NCBI GenBank assembly: GCA_030621945.1
Contig: JAUXGS010000071.1
Location: forward strand, 1-5,720
DNA length: 5,720 nt
Reading direction: 5' to 3'
From: Methanosarcinales archaeon
Lineage (GTDB): Archaea > Halobacteriota > Syntropharchaeia > Alkanophagales > Methanospirareceae
Position numbers and translations under genes: made by a program. The notes beneath the pieces were generated by a model, which did no database searches, was not told the DNA's origin, and saw only the letters and a program-made list of their open reading frames with translations. Positions 1 to 5,197 of this stretch are shown here, in pieces (the stretch's first letter is position 1; each line of letters begins with the position of its first letter).

Positions 1-9
1 GGACTTGTA

Positions 10-324
10 ATGGGATTCATTTTAGCCAATCTAAAATTAAACCCGATAAATTGGTTTTTTAATATAGGTCTTTTAGCCGTGGTGCTCCCCGGTTTTTGGG
101 TGTGTTATAAAATAGGTGAATGGTTGGTAGTATCACCTGTCACCGGAAATGAAGATTCTTACAAATCAGATTATGTGGCAGGTTTTTGGAGTTCTTTAAC
201 AGCAGGTCTTATACTCATTTTCAAAGAAAATATGATAGTAGTAGGTATTATTACGTTATTAATGCTAGTTATTGTTCTCATTTTGAGTCACTTTTTTCCA
301 GAACGGAAGAAAAGGCCAAGATAA
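10..324 (+). CDS. Small membrane protein of unknown function, possibly 5'-partial
   Basis: I do not recognise this 104-residue protein. It has three strongly hydrophobic stretches, at about residues 15-35, 55-71 and 75-96. A more polar loop with acidic and lysine residues (about 44-55) lies between the first two. The tail is basic (ERKKRPR), which suggests a cytoplasmic C-terminus by the positive-inside rule. The ATG at base 10 is the first start visible, but the frame is open to base 1 (GGA CTT GTA), so the protein could begin outside the window and this may be only its C-terminal part. No convincing Shine-Dalgarno sequence can be seen. The gene converges with the MFS transporter, 141 bases away. 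The stretch looks more AT-rich than the transporter, but no functional link is evident. That it is a real gene is fairly likely from length and hydrophobic pattern; its role is unknown. Confidence 0.6.
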   Translation: MGFILANLKLNPINWFFNIGLLAVVLPGFWVCYKIGEWLVVSPVTGNEDSYKSDYVAGFWSSLTAGLILIFKENMIVVGIITLLMLVIVLILSHFFPERKKRPR

Positions 325-465
325 TCAATTGTATTTAACTTATACTGCTAAACGAAGACCAACAAAGTATAATCTTAACGAAAGGGAAAGCCGGTAACCC
401 TTTATCAGTTATTGGACGAGTCTGTTGGGACCAAAAGTGCAAAATAATTTGGTTTGTAGCAGTAG
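325..465. other. Convergent intergenic region with weak hairpin
   Basis: This is the 141-base gap between two converging genes. It contains a 6-base inverted repeat, AAAGGG at 381-386 and CCCTTT at 398-403, enclosing an 11-base loop. The hairpin could help end either transcript, but neither side is followed by a clear T-run, so I do not call it a terminator. I see no gene here. Confidence 0.3.
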
Positions 466-1659
466 TTACTTCAACACCACCGACGCCAGAATAAACATTG
501 CAACCGATAAGCCGGCGCTGACAAAGAAAGTGCCTTCAAACCCGCCGATGAGGAAAATTGCACCCATTACGAGAGGCCCCAACGTTTGTCCTAATCGCAG
601 CACCATCCCGTTGAGTGACATAAAGGCTGCACGATATTCAATAGGCGCAAGTTTGGCTAAAAGCGTTTGAATACTCGGCAGGTTCACGCCATGAGCGATA
701 CCGAAGATTACCGTTGGAACTAAAAATAGCCAGATCGTGTGCACGAACGGAATAACGAGCAGTGTTACGGCATAAATGACAAAAGCTACTTTTATGAGCG
801 TCTTCTCGGAGAATCGTTCGGTTAACGTTCCCAATTGCGAGGAGGTTGCCGCTGTAGTCAAGCCCATGCTGGACGTAATAACCCCGATGAGAAGAGGCGA
901 GGCATGGAATTTCTCGCCTCCAAGTAAAAGACTGAAATACGTGAGGTACGTTCCGAAAAGGATAACGAACGTGAACAGGGTAAGGGAAAAGAGCCCGAGT
1001 ACTTGTTTATTCTTAATGCTCTGGAAGGCACTGCTCAGATACTGCTTAAAATCTTGTTGATTTTTTGGTTCCGGGCTCTTAAGAGAAGTCAAAACGAGAA
1101 TACCAACAGGAACTGCAATTATAGATAGCGCAAAAGGGTAGTACCATGCTAAGGAGGCCATTGCGCCGCCAATGATAAGATAGGCTGGGACAGCGATATT
1201 GAGCACGCTGGCATTGTAGCCCATGGCAGTAGCAAGTTGCCGCTTAGAATAAAGGTCGCCGATAATCGTGACGTTAAGCGACCCTAACGAGGCGGCACCT
1301 ATACCTTGCAAGAACCGCAAAGTCAGGAGGAGGTTGAAGTCGCGGGCGAAGAAACACGCACTGCCTGCGATACCGAAGAGCAGCAGCGACGGCACTAAAA
1401 TTTTTTTCCTTCCGAATCGGTCTGCGAGTACGCCTAAGACTGGAGTGAAGAGAACTCCGGGAAGCGTGAATACCACGATGAGCAGGCCAACCGTGGGCTT
1501 TGAAATCCCAAATGCTTCTTGTATCACAGGAAAGGCTGGCGATATGCTGGACACGCCCATAACCGTAATCAGCGTTACCACAAAGACGATTTGAAGATTG
1601 GGATCGCGATAAAGTTTACTTTGATTTTCGGTCATTTCTCCTTTTTCTCTTCTATTCAT
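466..1659 (-). CDS. Major facilitator superfamily transporter, DHA1-like (drug/metabolite efflux type)
   Basis: This 397-residue integral membrane protein has about 12 hydrophobic segments in two six-helix halves. They are separated by a hydrophilic cytoplasmic loop at about residues 192-218, the standard MFS plan and length. The strongest mark is motif A between helices 2 and 3, GVLADRFGRKK at 76-86. A motif-B-like LRFLQGIGAA follows in helix 4 (114-123), and a GPLVMG motif lies near 361-366. These features resemble proton-coupled antiporters of the DHA1 efflux group (Bcr/TetA-like). The substrate cannot be read from the sequence, and sugar or metabolite export is equally possible. The ATG at 1659 is preceded by a purine-rich GGGGAG about 11 bases upstream. 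A second in-frame ATG (residue 9) has GGAG only two bases before it, too close to be preferred. The gene stands alone: it converges with the small membrane protein and is divergent from the tRNA. Confidence 0.9.
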   Translation of the reverse strand: MNRREKGEMTENQSKLYRDPNLQIVFVVTLITVMGVSSISPAFPVIQEAFGISKPTVGLLIVVFTLPGVLFTPVLGVLADRFGRKKILVPSLLLFGIAGSACFFARDFNLLLTLRFLQGIGAASLGSLNVTIIGDLYSKRQLATAMGYNASVLNIAVPAYLIIGGAMASLAWYYPFALSIIAVPVGILVLTSLKSPEPKNQQDFKQYLSSAFQSIKNKQVLGLFSLTLFTFVILFGTYLTYFSLLLGGEKFHASPLLIGVITSSMGLTTAATSSQLGTLTERFSEKTLIKVAFVIYAVTLLVIPFVHTIWLFLVPTVIFGIAHGVNLPSIQTLLAKLAPIEYRAAFMSLNGMVLRLGQTLGPLVMGAIFLIGGFEGTFFVSAGLSVAMFILASVVLK

Positions 1660-1813
1660 AATGGGTACTTCTCCCCAGTTCTTGAAAAATCAGTTTTGGA
1701 TATGATTGCCCCTCTTTTCGTTTACACCCCGTAGAAGGTCGGATTGGATTTAAAGCGTAATCTATAAACGTGCGAGACATGGATAAGCGATACAGTTAGA
1801 AATAAGCAACGGT

Positions 1814-1827
1814 AAAAAATATATAAG
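1814..1827 (+). promoter_or_regulatory. TATA box of the tRNA-Gly gene
   Basis: An AT-only run ending in TATATAAG lies with its centre about 36 bases before the first tRNA base. Archaeal transcription usually starts about 25 bases after the TATA centre. That would put the start near 1848 and give a leader of about ten bases to be removed by RNase P. This fits tRNA promoters of euryarchaea. Confidence 0.7.
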
Positions 1828-1857
1828 TAGCTCTACGTAATAAATAACCACAAAAAA

Positions 1858-1928
1858 GCGTCGATGGTCTAGAGGTATGACTTGGGCCTTCCAAGCCTAC
1901 AGCCCGGGTTCAAATCCCGGTCGACGCA
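1858..1928 (+). tRNA. tRNA-Gly (anticodon TCC)
   Basis: The 71-base gene folds into a full cloverleaf. The acceptor stem is GCGTCGA paired with TCGACGC, and the discriminator A is at 1928. The D stem is GTC/GAC. The anticodon stem TGGGC/GCCTA closes the loop CTTCCAA, with anticodon TCC at 1890-1892. The variable region is four bases. The T arm is CCGGG-TTCAAAT-CCCGG. The TCC anticodon reads GGA and, by wobble, GGG glycine codons. CCA is not encoded and must be added after transcription, as is usual for many archaeal tRNAs. No intron is present. The last bases of the gene take part in a longer inverted repeat described separately. Confidence 0.97.
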
Positions 1929-1964
1929 TCAAACTTTTTTAAAAGAAAAGTTTTATGCGTTGAC
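1920..1964. repeat. Long hairpin overlapping the tRNA-Gly 3' end; probable bidirectional terminator
   Basis: Two 19-base arms (1920-1938 and 1946-1964) face each other across a 7-base loop. There are 17 Watson-Crick pairs, one G·T pair (1923/1961) and one mismatch (1930/1954). The inner arms are AAACTTTT and AAAAGTTT; the outer arms are GTCGACGCAT and ATGCGTTGAC. The left outer arm is the 3' strand of the tRNA acceptor stem plus the discriminator. A T6 run at 1935-1940 is a likely termination signal for the tRNA transcript. On the minus strand, T4-C-T4 in the same place could end the aIF6 operon. In RNA the hairpin would compete with the tRNA acceptor stem, so it is more likely to matter after 3' trimming fails, or as DNA. 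Confidence 0.6.
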
Positions 1965-2000
1965 GGAAAAGAAATCTTTATTTTTCACTCTTGACACCAT
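1953..2000 (-). CDS. Possible 15-codon micro-ORF after aIF6
   Basis: Directly after the aIF6 stop, the minus strand shows AAGGAGAGG, one of the strongest Shine-Dalgarno sequences in the window. It is followed at close spacing by an ATG at 2000-1998 and a 15-residue frame reading MVSRVKNKDFFSVNA, which stops inside the hairpin arm. In many euryarchaea the next gene after aIF6 is rpl18a/LX, which this could be the relic of. The peptide does not visibly match LX, and a real product of this size is doubtful. I report it because the ribosome binding site is so good, not because the peptide is recognised. Confidence 0.25.
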   Translation of the reverse strand: MVSRVKNKDFFSVNA

Positions 2001-2012
2001 ATTCCTCTCCTT

Positions 2013-2729
2013 CTAAAGGTCCGTAAACCCCAGAGCGTCTACGATTCTTCCTAACTCTGCACCCGTGGTCTCATATCCGGCAGCGTAGCCCTTGGTGTTA
2101 GCAAGCAAAGCAGCACCTATCAGCGGAACACCGAAATTAACACTCCCTATATCCACGGGCAACTCGAAAATATCTTCCAAAAATTCTAATTCGTCATGGG
2201 TGGCGTTTTTATGTGCTAAGATGCCTTTGTTTGTCGCTACCGCAGCCATCCCCACGGTTTTTAAGCCACCGATTGTGCCTTTATAGACCTCAACGCCCAG
2301 CGTTTCCTTTATCACGTCGATTGTCTTCTCCGATAATTCCGGATGAACCAGGGCAACCGTATCGTTTGCAAGTATGATATTCCCGGCAGCGCTCATCGGG
2401 TCTCTGTACGGCAGTCGGCTAAGTTTTACCCTTAGCCCTTCTGCCTGCATTAGATCCTTGATCCTTTGAATCTCGCTATCCAGTGCATAGGGCGAAAGGA
2501 TAAAGCCATTAGAGTTCCCAACGGCTAAACAGCCAACCAACGAGATTTCATCTATCGAAGTTCTTAGTGCTTTTACCTCCAAAGCACTCTCCATTTCCGC
2601 TGCTAACCTGTTAGATGCCTGCGGAGGCAAAAGAACCAGAGATTCAGTGCAGGTCGCAAAAACCCCTATATACGAGCTGCCGTCAACGCTAAATAACCTT
2701 TTTGACTCTTTATCTCCTCGCCTTTTCAT
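2013..2729 (-). CDS. eif6: Translation initiation factor 6 (aIF6)
   Basis: aIF6 binds the free large ribosomal subunit near the sarcin-ricin loop and keeps it from joining the small subunit; in eukaryotes eIF6 also assists 60S maturation. The 238 residues show the eIF6 pattern of five similar units that build a pentein propeller. Recurrent marks are GSSYIGVF near 17-24, GCLAVGNSNGFILSP near 66-80, the NDTVALVHPELS segment near 120, the TNKGILAHKNATHDEL segment near 170, and the final LGRIVDALGF. The family is usually about 220 residues, so the highly charged first 12 or so residues are a modest extension; no closer start exists. A GTG sits directly before the chosen ATG (2732), so the start could be one codon earlier. 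The gene is third in the L39e-L31e-aIF6 operon, 18 bases after the L31e stop, with weak GGTAAGG upstream. Confidence 0.95.
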   Translation of the reverse strand: MKRRGDKESKRLFSVDGSSYIGVFATCTESLVLLPPQASNRLAAEMESALEVKALRTSIDEISLVGCLAVGNSNGFILSPYALDSEIQRIKDLMQAEGLRVKLSRLPYRDPMSAAGNIILANDTVALVHPELSEKTIDVIKETLGVEVYKGTIGGLKTVGMAAVATNKGILAHKNATHDELEFLEDIFELPVDIGSVNFGVPLIGAALLANTKGYAAGYETTGAELGRIVDALGFTDL

Positions 2730-2747
2730 CACGATGAGTACCTTACC

Positions 2748-3017
2748 TTATTCCACAAGCTCAGCCTTAATTACGTCCTCTTCTTCTGTCACCTTTACAC
2801 GTATCTTAGAAGGTGGCTTCTGCGAGCCTCGCGCCCACACTTTCTCGTTTATTTTGCTATCTAATACAATATACTCAGATTTCGTATGCCGCATCAGATA
2901 CTCCCTTATCAACGTTATTGCGCGGTTGCTCCGCTTCCACCTTGGTGCTTTTTTCACCGCTCTCAGTGGTATCGTATAAATGCGTTCACCCATTACTTCG
3001 CCTTTTTCTTCTCCCAT
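2748..3017 (-). CDS. rpl31e: 50S ribosomal protein L31e
   Basis: This is a small basic protein of the large subunit, located near the peptide exit tunnel in known archaeal and eukaryotic ribosomes. The family signature is clear: IYTIPLR, then the [20 protein letters not shown] helix region, and the C-terminal [20 protein letters not shown] block, ending in an acidic tail. Length is 89 residues from the ATG at 3017, close to the usual size. Alternatives are a GTG at 3026 (92 residues) and an ATG at 2993 that begins immediately before the conserved region (81 residues). I prefer 3017 because GTGAGT copies lie 8-14 bases upstream and can pair with the 16S 3' end. The gene follows L39e in the same operon, and a tandem ACTY repeat fills the junction. 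Confidence 0.95.
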   Translation of the reverse strand: MGEEKGEVMGERIYTIPLRAVKKAPRWKRSNRAITLIREYLMRHTKSEYIVLDSKINEKVWARGSQKPPSKIRVKVTEEEDVIKAELVE

Positions 3018-3024
3018 TTTAGAC

Positions 3025-3044
3025 ACTCACTCACTTACTTACTC
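3025..3044. repeat. Five-unit ACTY tandem repeat at the L39e-L31e junction
   Basis: Five tetranucleotide units (ACTC, ACTC, ACTT, ACTT, ACTC) fill almost the whole space between the two ribosomal protein genes. Read on the coding strand they are RAGT units, supplying the GTGAG sequences that can act as the L31e ribosome binding site. A change in copy number would alter the spacing between that site and the start codon. Confidence 0.7.
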
Positions 3045-3051
3045 GCTTAAC

Positions 3052-3210
3052 TTACGCTTTTAGCTTTGTCCTCCGCCAGTGCCTCCGCTTTGGATGCGTT
3101 GTCACGTGGCGGTTCGTTTTTACCATTATCCATGCAGGAATTCTTCTGTTTTGTTTATTCGCCTTAATAAGCCTGATTTTCCTGCCTATTGTGTTCTTCC
3201 CTCTTGCCAT
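3052..3210 (-). CDS. rpl39e: 50S ribosomal protein L39e
   Basis: L39e is a very small, strongly basic protein lining the exit tunnel of archaeal and eukaryotic large subunits. The 52 residues show its hallmark run [19 protein letters not shown], followed by [13 protein letters not shown] at the C-terminus. An in-frame ATG lies eight codons upstream (3234). I choose 3210 because the protein then begins MARGKN, at the usual family length of about 51 residues. In addition, the TATA box at 3243-3250 places transcription start near 3221, after the upstream ATG. The mRNA would then have a leader of only about ten bases. This is the first gene of the L39e-L31e-aIF6 operon, a gene order common in archaea, and it is divergent from queD. 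Confidence 0.95.
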   Translation of the reverse strand: MARGKNTIGRKIRLIKANKQNRRIPAWIMVKTNRHVTTHPKRRHWRRTKLKA

Positions 3211-3240
3211 TGTATATCTAATATCTAAAAGCATTCTCTT

Positions 3241-3252
3241 TTATTTAAATAT
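3241..3252 (-). promoter_or_regulatory. TATA box of the L39e-L31e-aIF6 operon, possibly shared with queD
   Basis: The octamer ATTTAAAT (3243-3250) is its own reverse complement and sits in the 104-base divergent region. On the minus strand it lies about 26 bases before the expected transcription start near 3221, just ahead of the L39e ATG at 3210. Read on the plus strand it would start transcription near 3272, giving queD a leader of about 43 bases. The assignment to L39e is the firmer one. Confidence 0.55.
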
Positions 3253-3314
3253 CTCTGATTTTACGTTAGAAGTACACAGGATTGTTGTGTTGAATGTGAG
3301 GGATTGAAGAGAAG

Positions 3315-3677
3315 ATGAAATTAGGCGTTTCAACCGATTTTAGTGCTGCGCATTCGCTGCCAAGACATCCCGGAAAATGTAAGGAGCTGCACGGGCATAC
3401 GTATAGAGTGGATGTAGTGGTGGAAGGCGCGAAGAAGGAAGATACAGAGTGTGTCGCCGATTTCGCGGAAGTGAAAGCACTTATAGAAGACATGATTGAG
3501 CTTGTGGATCATAAGCACCTGAACGAGGTGATTTCATATCCCACAAGCGAGAACATAGCGCTGTTTCTTAAGGCTGAGTTGGAGAAGCGGTTGAACGGCT
3601 CGAATTTGGGTGTGACATTGCATTCGATAAGATTATGGGAAGGTAAAGACAAGTGGGTGATGGTGGAGAGAGATTAG
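3315..3677 (+). CDS. queD: 6-carboxy-5,6,7,8-tetrahydropterin synthase (QueD / PTPS family)
   Basis: QueD converts 7,8-dihydroneopterin triphosphate to 6-carboxytetrahydropterin, an early step toward preQ0. In euryarchaea preQ0 is inserted at tRNA position 15 and becomes archaeosine. The 120-residue cytoplasmic protein has all key residues. Zinc ligands are His13 (FSAAH), His26 and His28 (LHGHTY). The nucleophile Cys22 sits in the Cx3HGH arrangement typical of QueD. The Asp65-His66 catalytic pair lies in DHKHLNE, PTSENIA is at 76-82, and the substrate-binding Glu109 is in LWEG. Related archaeal PTPS enzymes serve other pterin pathways, so the exact reaction is inferred. GTGAGG lies 13 bases before the ATG. 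The neighbours are not queuosine or archaeosine genes. It is divergent from L39e and its stop is only 13 bases from the stop of the converging OB-fold gene. Confidence 0.92.
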   Translation: MKLGVSTDFSAAHSLPRHPGKCKELHGHTYRVDVVVEGAKKEDTECVADFAEVKALIEDMIELVDHKHLNEVISYPTSENIALFLKAELEKRLNGSNLGVTLHSIRLWEGKDKWVMVERD

Positions 3678-3690
3678 TTTTCTGCCCCCA

Positions 3691-4341
3691 CTACTCACAG
3701 TGCTCAAAACCGATCAGATTCAACTCGTACCGCAGGTTCTCAGCGTCATAAGAAAGCACGCCCTCTACAATTATCTTATTGCCTTCATGCAACTCTGAGA
3801 TCGAGTTAGTGTTAATAGTCCTGAGCTTTACTCGCATTCGATGATTGCCGGGTTCATCGCGGAGATAAAAAACGCGCGTGTAAACGTCCTCGACGTAACC
3901 CGCAACACGTATTTTTTTTCCTCTGTACTCCTCTGGCTGCGCGGCTATCTGGGCTACAAACGATATATCACTTTTCTGCGGCGCCACTTCTTTTATCGCA
4001 TTTCCAGAGACTACGAGTTCGTAATCGCCCCGGTATACCTGCACTCGACCTTCGACCTCTATTTCATCGCCGTAGCTCAGATTTAATAGTTCATTCCTAT
4101 CATTCGCGGATTCGATAAATAGTAGCAGCTCTGTCCTGTTTCTTTCGATTTTCATAAGTACATTGCCGTATTCTGTAACGCTGAACTCAGTAATAACACC
4201 GCTTGTGCGTATGACCGTACCTTCGTGAAGCGCAACCTCATCCAGAGGCACGAACTGTGGGGTTATAAATAATGAGATACAGTATAAGATGCAAACGCCA
4301 AGCAAAGAGAAAATAATCACGATCTTCCCTATTCTTTCCAT
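3691..4341 (-). CDS. Membrane-anchored protein with two predicted OB-fold domains
   Basis: The 216-residue protein begins with a short basic end (MERIGK) and one hydrophobic helix at about residues 7-27, an uncleaved signal anchor by appearance. The rest should therefore face outside the membrane. It reads as two similar beta-rich halves. The first, about 35-118, has GTVIRTSGVI, GDEIEVEGRVQVYRGDYELVV. The second, about 127-213, has GKKIRVAGYVEDV, GNKIIVEGVLSYDAENLRYEL. This 'GxxIxVxGxV...YELxV' pattern is typical of tRNA/helicase-type OB folds. Such folds bind nucleic acid inside cells, but an extracytoplasmic copy could bind sugar, protein or metal instead, so I assign no function. No cysteine pair or haem motif is seen. 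The gene is alone on its strand and has a TATA box about 30 bases before the ATG, implying a nearly leaderless message. Confidence 0.75.
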   Translation of the reverse strand: MERIGKIVIIFSLLGVCILYCISLFITPQFVPLDEVALHEGTVIRTSGVITEFSVTEYGNVLMKIERNRTELLLFIESANDRNELLNLSYGDEIEVEGRVQVYRGDYELVVSGNAIKEVAPQKSDISFVAQIAAQPEEYRGKKIRVAGYVEDVYTRVFYLRDEPGNHRMRVKLRTINTNSISELHEGNKIIVEGVLSYDAENLRYELNLIGFEHCE

Positions 4342-4366
4342 ACTTTACGATTTACCGTTTTTTCTC

Positions 4367-4375
4367 ATTTATAAC
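4367..4375 (-). promoter_or_regulatory. TATA box of the OB-fold gene, possibly bidirectional
   Basis: The plus strand reads TTTATAA here and the minus strand TTATAAA, about 30 bases before the OB-fold ATG at 4341, so transcription should start near 4345. In the other direction the same element would start transcription near 4397, just ahead of the micro-ORFs at 4414 and 4479. The plus-strand use is speculative. Confidence 0.45.
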
Positions 4376-4413
4376 CTGCGGACGTGAAGAAGCTATGGAG
4401 GGGCGAATTAGAA

Positions 4414-4482
4414 ATGTCACTCCTACTGTTGGACTCAGAATTACCAGAAGGAATTAATAGGTTGCGGAGTAATGGTAAATGA
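4414..4482 (+). CDS. Possible 22-residue leader ORF
   Basis: The frame reads MSLLLLDSELPEGINRLRSNGK and ends in a TGA that overlaps the next ATG as ATGA. A good Shine-Dalgarno sequence, GGAGGGG at 4397-4403, stands 10 bases before the ATG. An in-frame GTG at 4384 would give 32 residues. I do not recognise the peptide. The case for it rests on the ribosome binding site and the coupling overlap; a chance frame is entirely possible at this size. Confidence 0.3.
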   Translation: MSLLLLDSELPEGINRLRSNGK

Positions 4483-4604
4483 TGGCGAGAAAGGCGATAG
4501 CGAAGAAGGGTAAGAGTAGTGGTAGATGGCAGAGAGTGATGATTGGCATAGGACTGGCGTTGATAATGATTGGTTCGGTGATTACAGTGATGACGTATCT
4601 CTGA
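4479..4604 (+). CDS. Small single-pass membrane protein, 41 residues
   Basis: The frame encodes a basic N-terminus (MMARKAIAKKGKSSGRWQR) followed by one uninterrupted hydrophobic helix from about residue 20 to 41, ending in TVMTYL. That bipartite design is typical of small archaeal membrane proteins with the N-terminus inside. A stop codon directly precedes the ATG, so this start (or the next codon, also ATG) is the only choice. GGAG at 4466-4469 is correctly spaced nine bases upstream. Its ATG overlaps the stop of the upstream micro-ORF, suggesting translational coupling. It lies 27 bases before the insertion sequence, which left it intact. No function can be assigned. It could be a chance frame, but the composition argues for a real gene. 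Confidence 0.5.
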   Translation: MMARKAIAKKGKSSGRWQRVMIGIGLALIMIGSVITVMTYL

Positions 4605-4631
4605 CTGAAGCGCAAGTATTAGTAAGGAATT

Positions 4632-4662
4632 TATAGTTAAAAACTAAACTTTTTATACTTAT
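4632..4662 (+). repeat. Left terminal inverted repeat of the insertion sequence
   Basis: Aligned without gaps to the reverse complement of 5690-5720, 22 of 31 positions agree. The outer nine bases TATAGTTAA and the inner TATACTT block are identical. The first TA is probably the target duplication. The inner block doubles as the TATA box of the transposase gene. Confidence 0.85.
4650..4657 (+). promoter_or_regulatory. TATA box for the transposase, inside the left inverted repeat
   Basis: TTTTTATA is centred about 25 bases before the ATG at 4680. Transcription would then begin at or beside the start codon, giving a leaderless message. This fits the absence of any Shine-Dalgarno sequence ahead of the transposase. 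Confidence 0.5.
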
Positions 4663-4679
4663 AGAGCCATTACGGATAC

Positions 4680-5162
4680 ATGGTCAAAACAGAGATGTAT
4701 CCAATTAAGAGGTTGATGAGTGTTGAAGAACTCGATAAACGGATAAAGAGTCTGGAAAAAAATGTGAAGGTTTTGAAGAGGCTATATTTTGTGAAGAATA
4801 GGTACTTGGGAGACTCTGTTGAAGTGGCATCAGGAAAAGTGGGCATCACGAAAATGATGGGATATGAATGGCAGAATAGATGGAATAAGGAGGGGTATGC
4901 TGGTCTGATCCCAAGATATGCAGGTGGTAGACCTTCAAAGCTGGCGGACAAACAAAAGGAGAAATTGAAAGCATTCTTGAAAGAGAGAGACGATTGGACT
5001 ACAGACGAAATCAAGAAACTGATCAAGGAAAGATATGGTGTGGAATACACCTTGAAACAGATAAGAGTCATATTGAGAAAGTTTGGAATGAAGTGTGGAA
5101 AGCCGTATCCCAAAGATTACAGAAGGCCAGAGAATGCAGCAGAGATTTTTAAAAAACCTTAG
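4680..5162 (+). CDS. IS630-type transposase, N-terminal DNA-binding part
   Basis: These 160 residues form the DNA-binding half of an IS630 transposase. A first helix-turn-helix lies at about 43-72, ending in the RWNKEGYAGLIPR segment. The family's GRPSKL linker is at 83-88. A second winged helix region lies at about 105-140 (WTTDEIKKLIKERYGVEYTLKQIRVILRKFGMK). The protein is basic throughout and has no catalytic residues. It stops at TAG (5160-5162) soon after a T5A6 run. Moving back one base in that run joins it to the catalytic half. On its own it could bind the element's ends and act as a regulator or inhibitor, as short products of other insertion sequences do. The start at 4680 fits the TATA box in the left repeat; ATGs at 4695 and 4716 are alternatives. 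Confidence 0.88.
   Translation: MVKTEMYPIKRLMSVEELDKRIKSLEKNVKVLKRLYFVKNRYLGDSVEVASGKVGITKMMGYEWQNRWNKEGYAGLIPRYAGGRPSKLADKQKEKLKAFLKERDDWTTDEIKKLIKERYGVEYTLKQIRVILRKFGMKCGKPYPKDYRRPENAAEIFKKP
5146..5156 (+). other. Putative -1 frameshift / slippage site in the transposase (T5A6)
   Basis: The upstream frame reads ATT TTT AAA AAA CCT TAG across this run. The downstream frame is open from 5153 as AAA ACC TTA GCC. A lysine tRNA slipping back one base within A6, or RNA polymerase adding one A, would join the halves into a product of about 342 residues. The run is not a perfect X-XXY-YYZ heptamer. A simple disabling one-base deletion is the alternative. Confidence 0.5.
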
Positions 5163-5197
5163 CCAGCATACCAAAAGAGTCATGTGTAATTGGATTC

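Noticed and set aside
425..1734. Plus-strand frames at 425-670, 776-1060, 1268-1594 and 1519-1734
   Set aside because: They lie antisense to the MFS transporter or run over its start, and their composition (proline/arginine/serine-rich, no family motif) is that of shadow frames.
1739..1770. Minus-strand TATA box for the MFS gene (candidates TTTATAGA and CTTTAAAT)
   Set aside because: Both are plausible A/T stretches, but they would give leaders of roughly 70-80 bases with nothing to choose between them, so neither is called.
2092..3022. Plus-strand frames at 2092-2286, 2647-2979 and 2813-3022
   Set aside because: They are antisense to aIF6 and L31e, whose identities are certain; no motif or start signal supports the opposite strand.
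3266..3518. Minus-strand frames at 3266-3493 and 3330-3518
   Set aside because: They are the reverse of queD, which has all its catalytic residues.
3841..4086. Plus-strand 81-residue frame
   Set aside because: It is antisense to the OB-fold gene and has no recognisable features.
3691..4341. OB-fold protein as a CcmE-type haem chaperone
   Set aside because: CcmE is also a membrane-anchored OB fold, but it needs a haem-binding HxxxY or CxxxY motif near its end and usually ccm neighbours; neither is seen, and this protein has two OB-like halves.
4670..5183. Minus-strand frames at 4670-5113 and 4935-5183, the first being 147 residues
   Set aside because: They are antisense to the transposase N-terminal half; long antisense frames are common opposite lysine-rich AT-biased genes, and the hydrophobic, Ser/Phe-rich content fits that.
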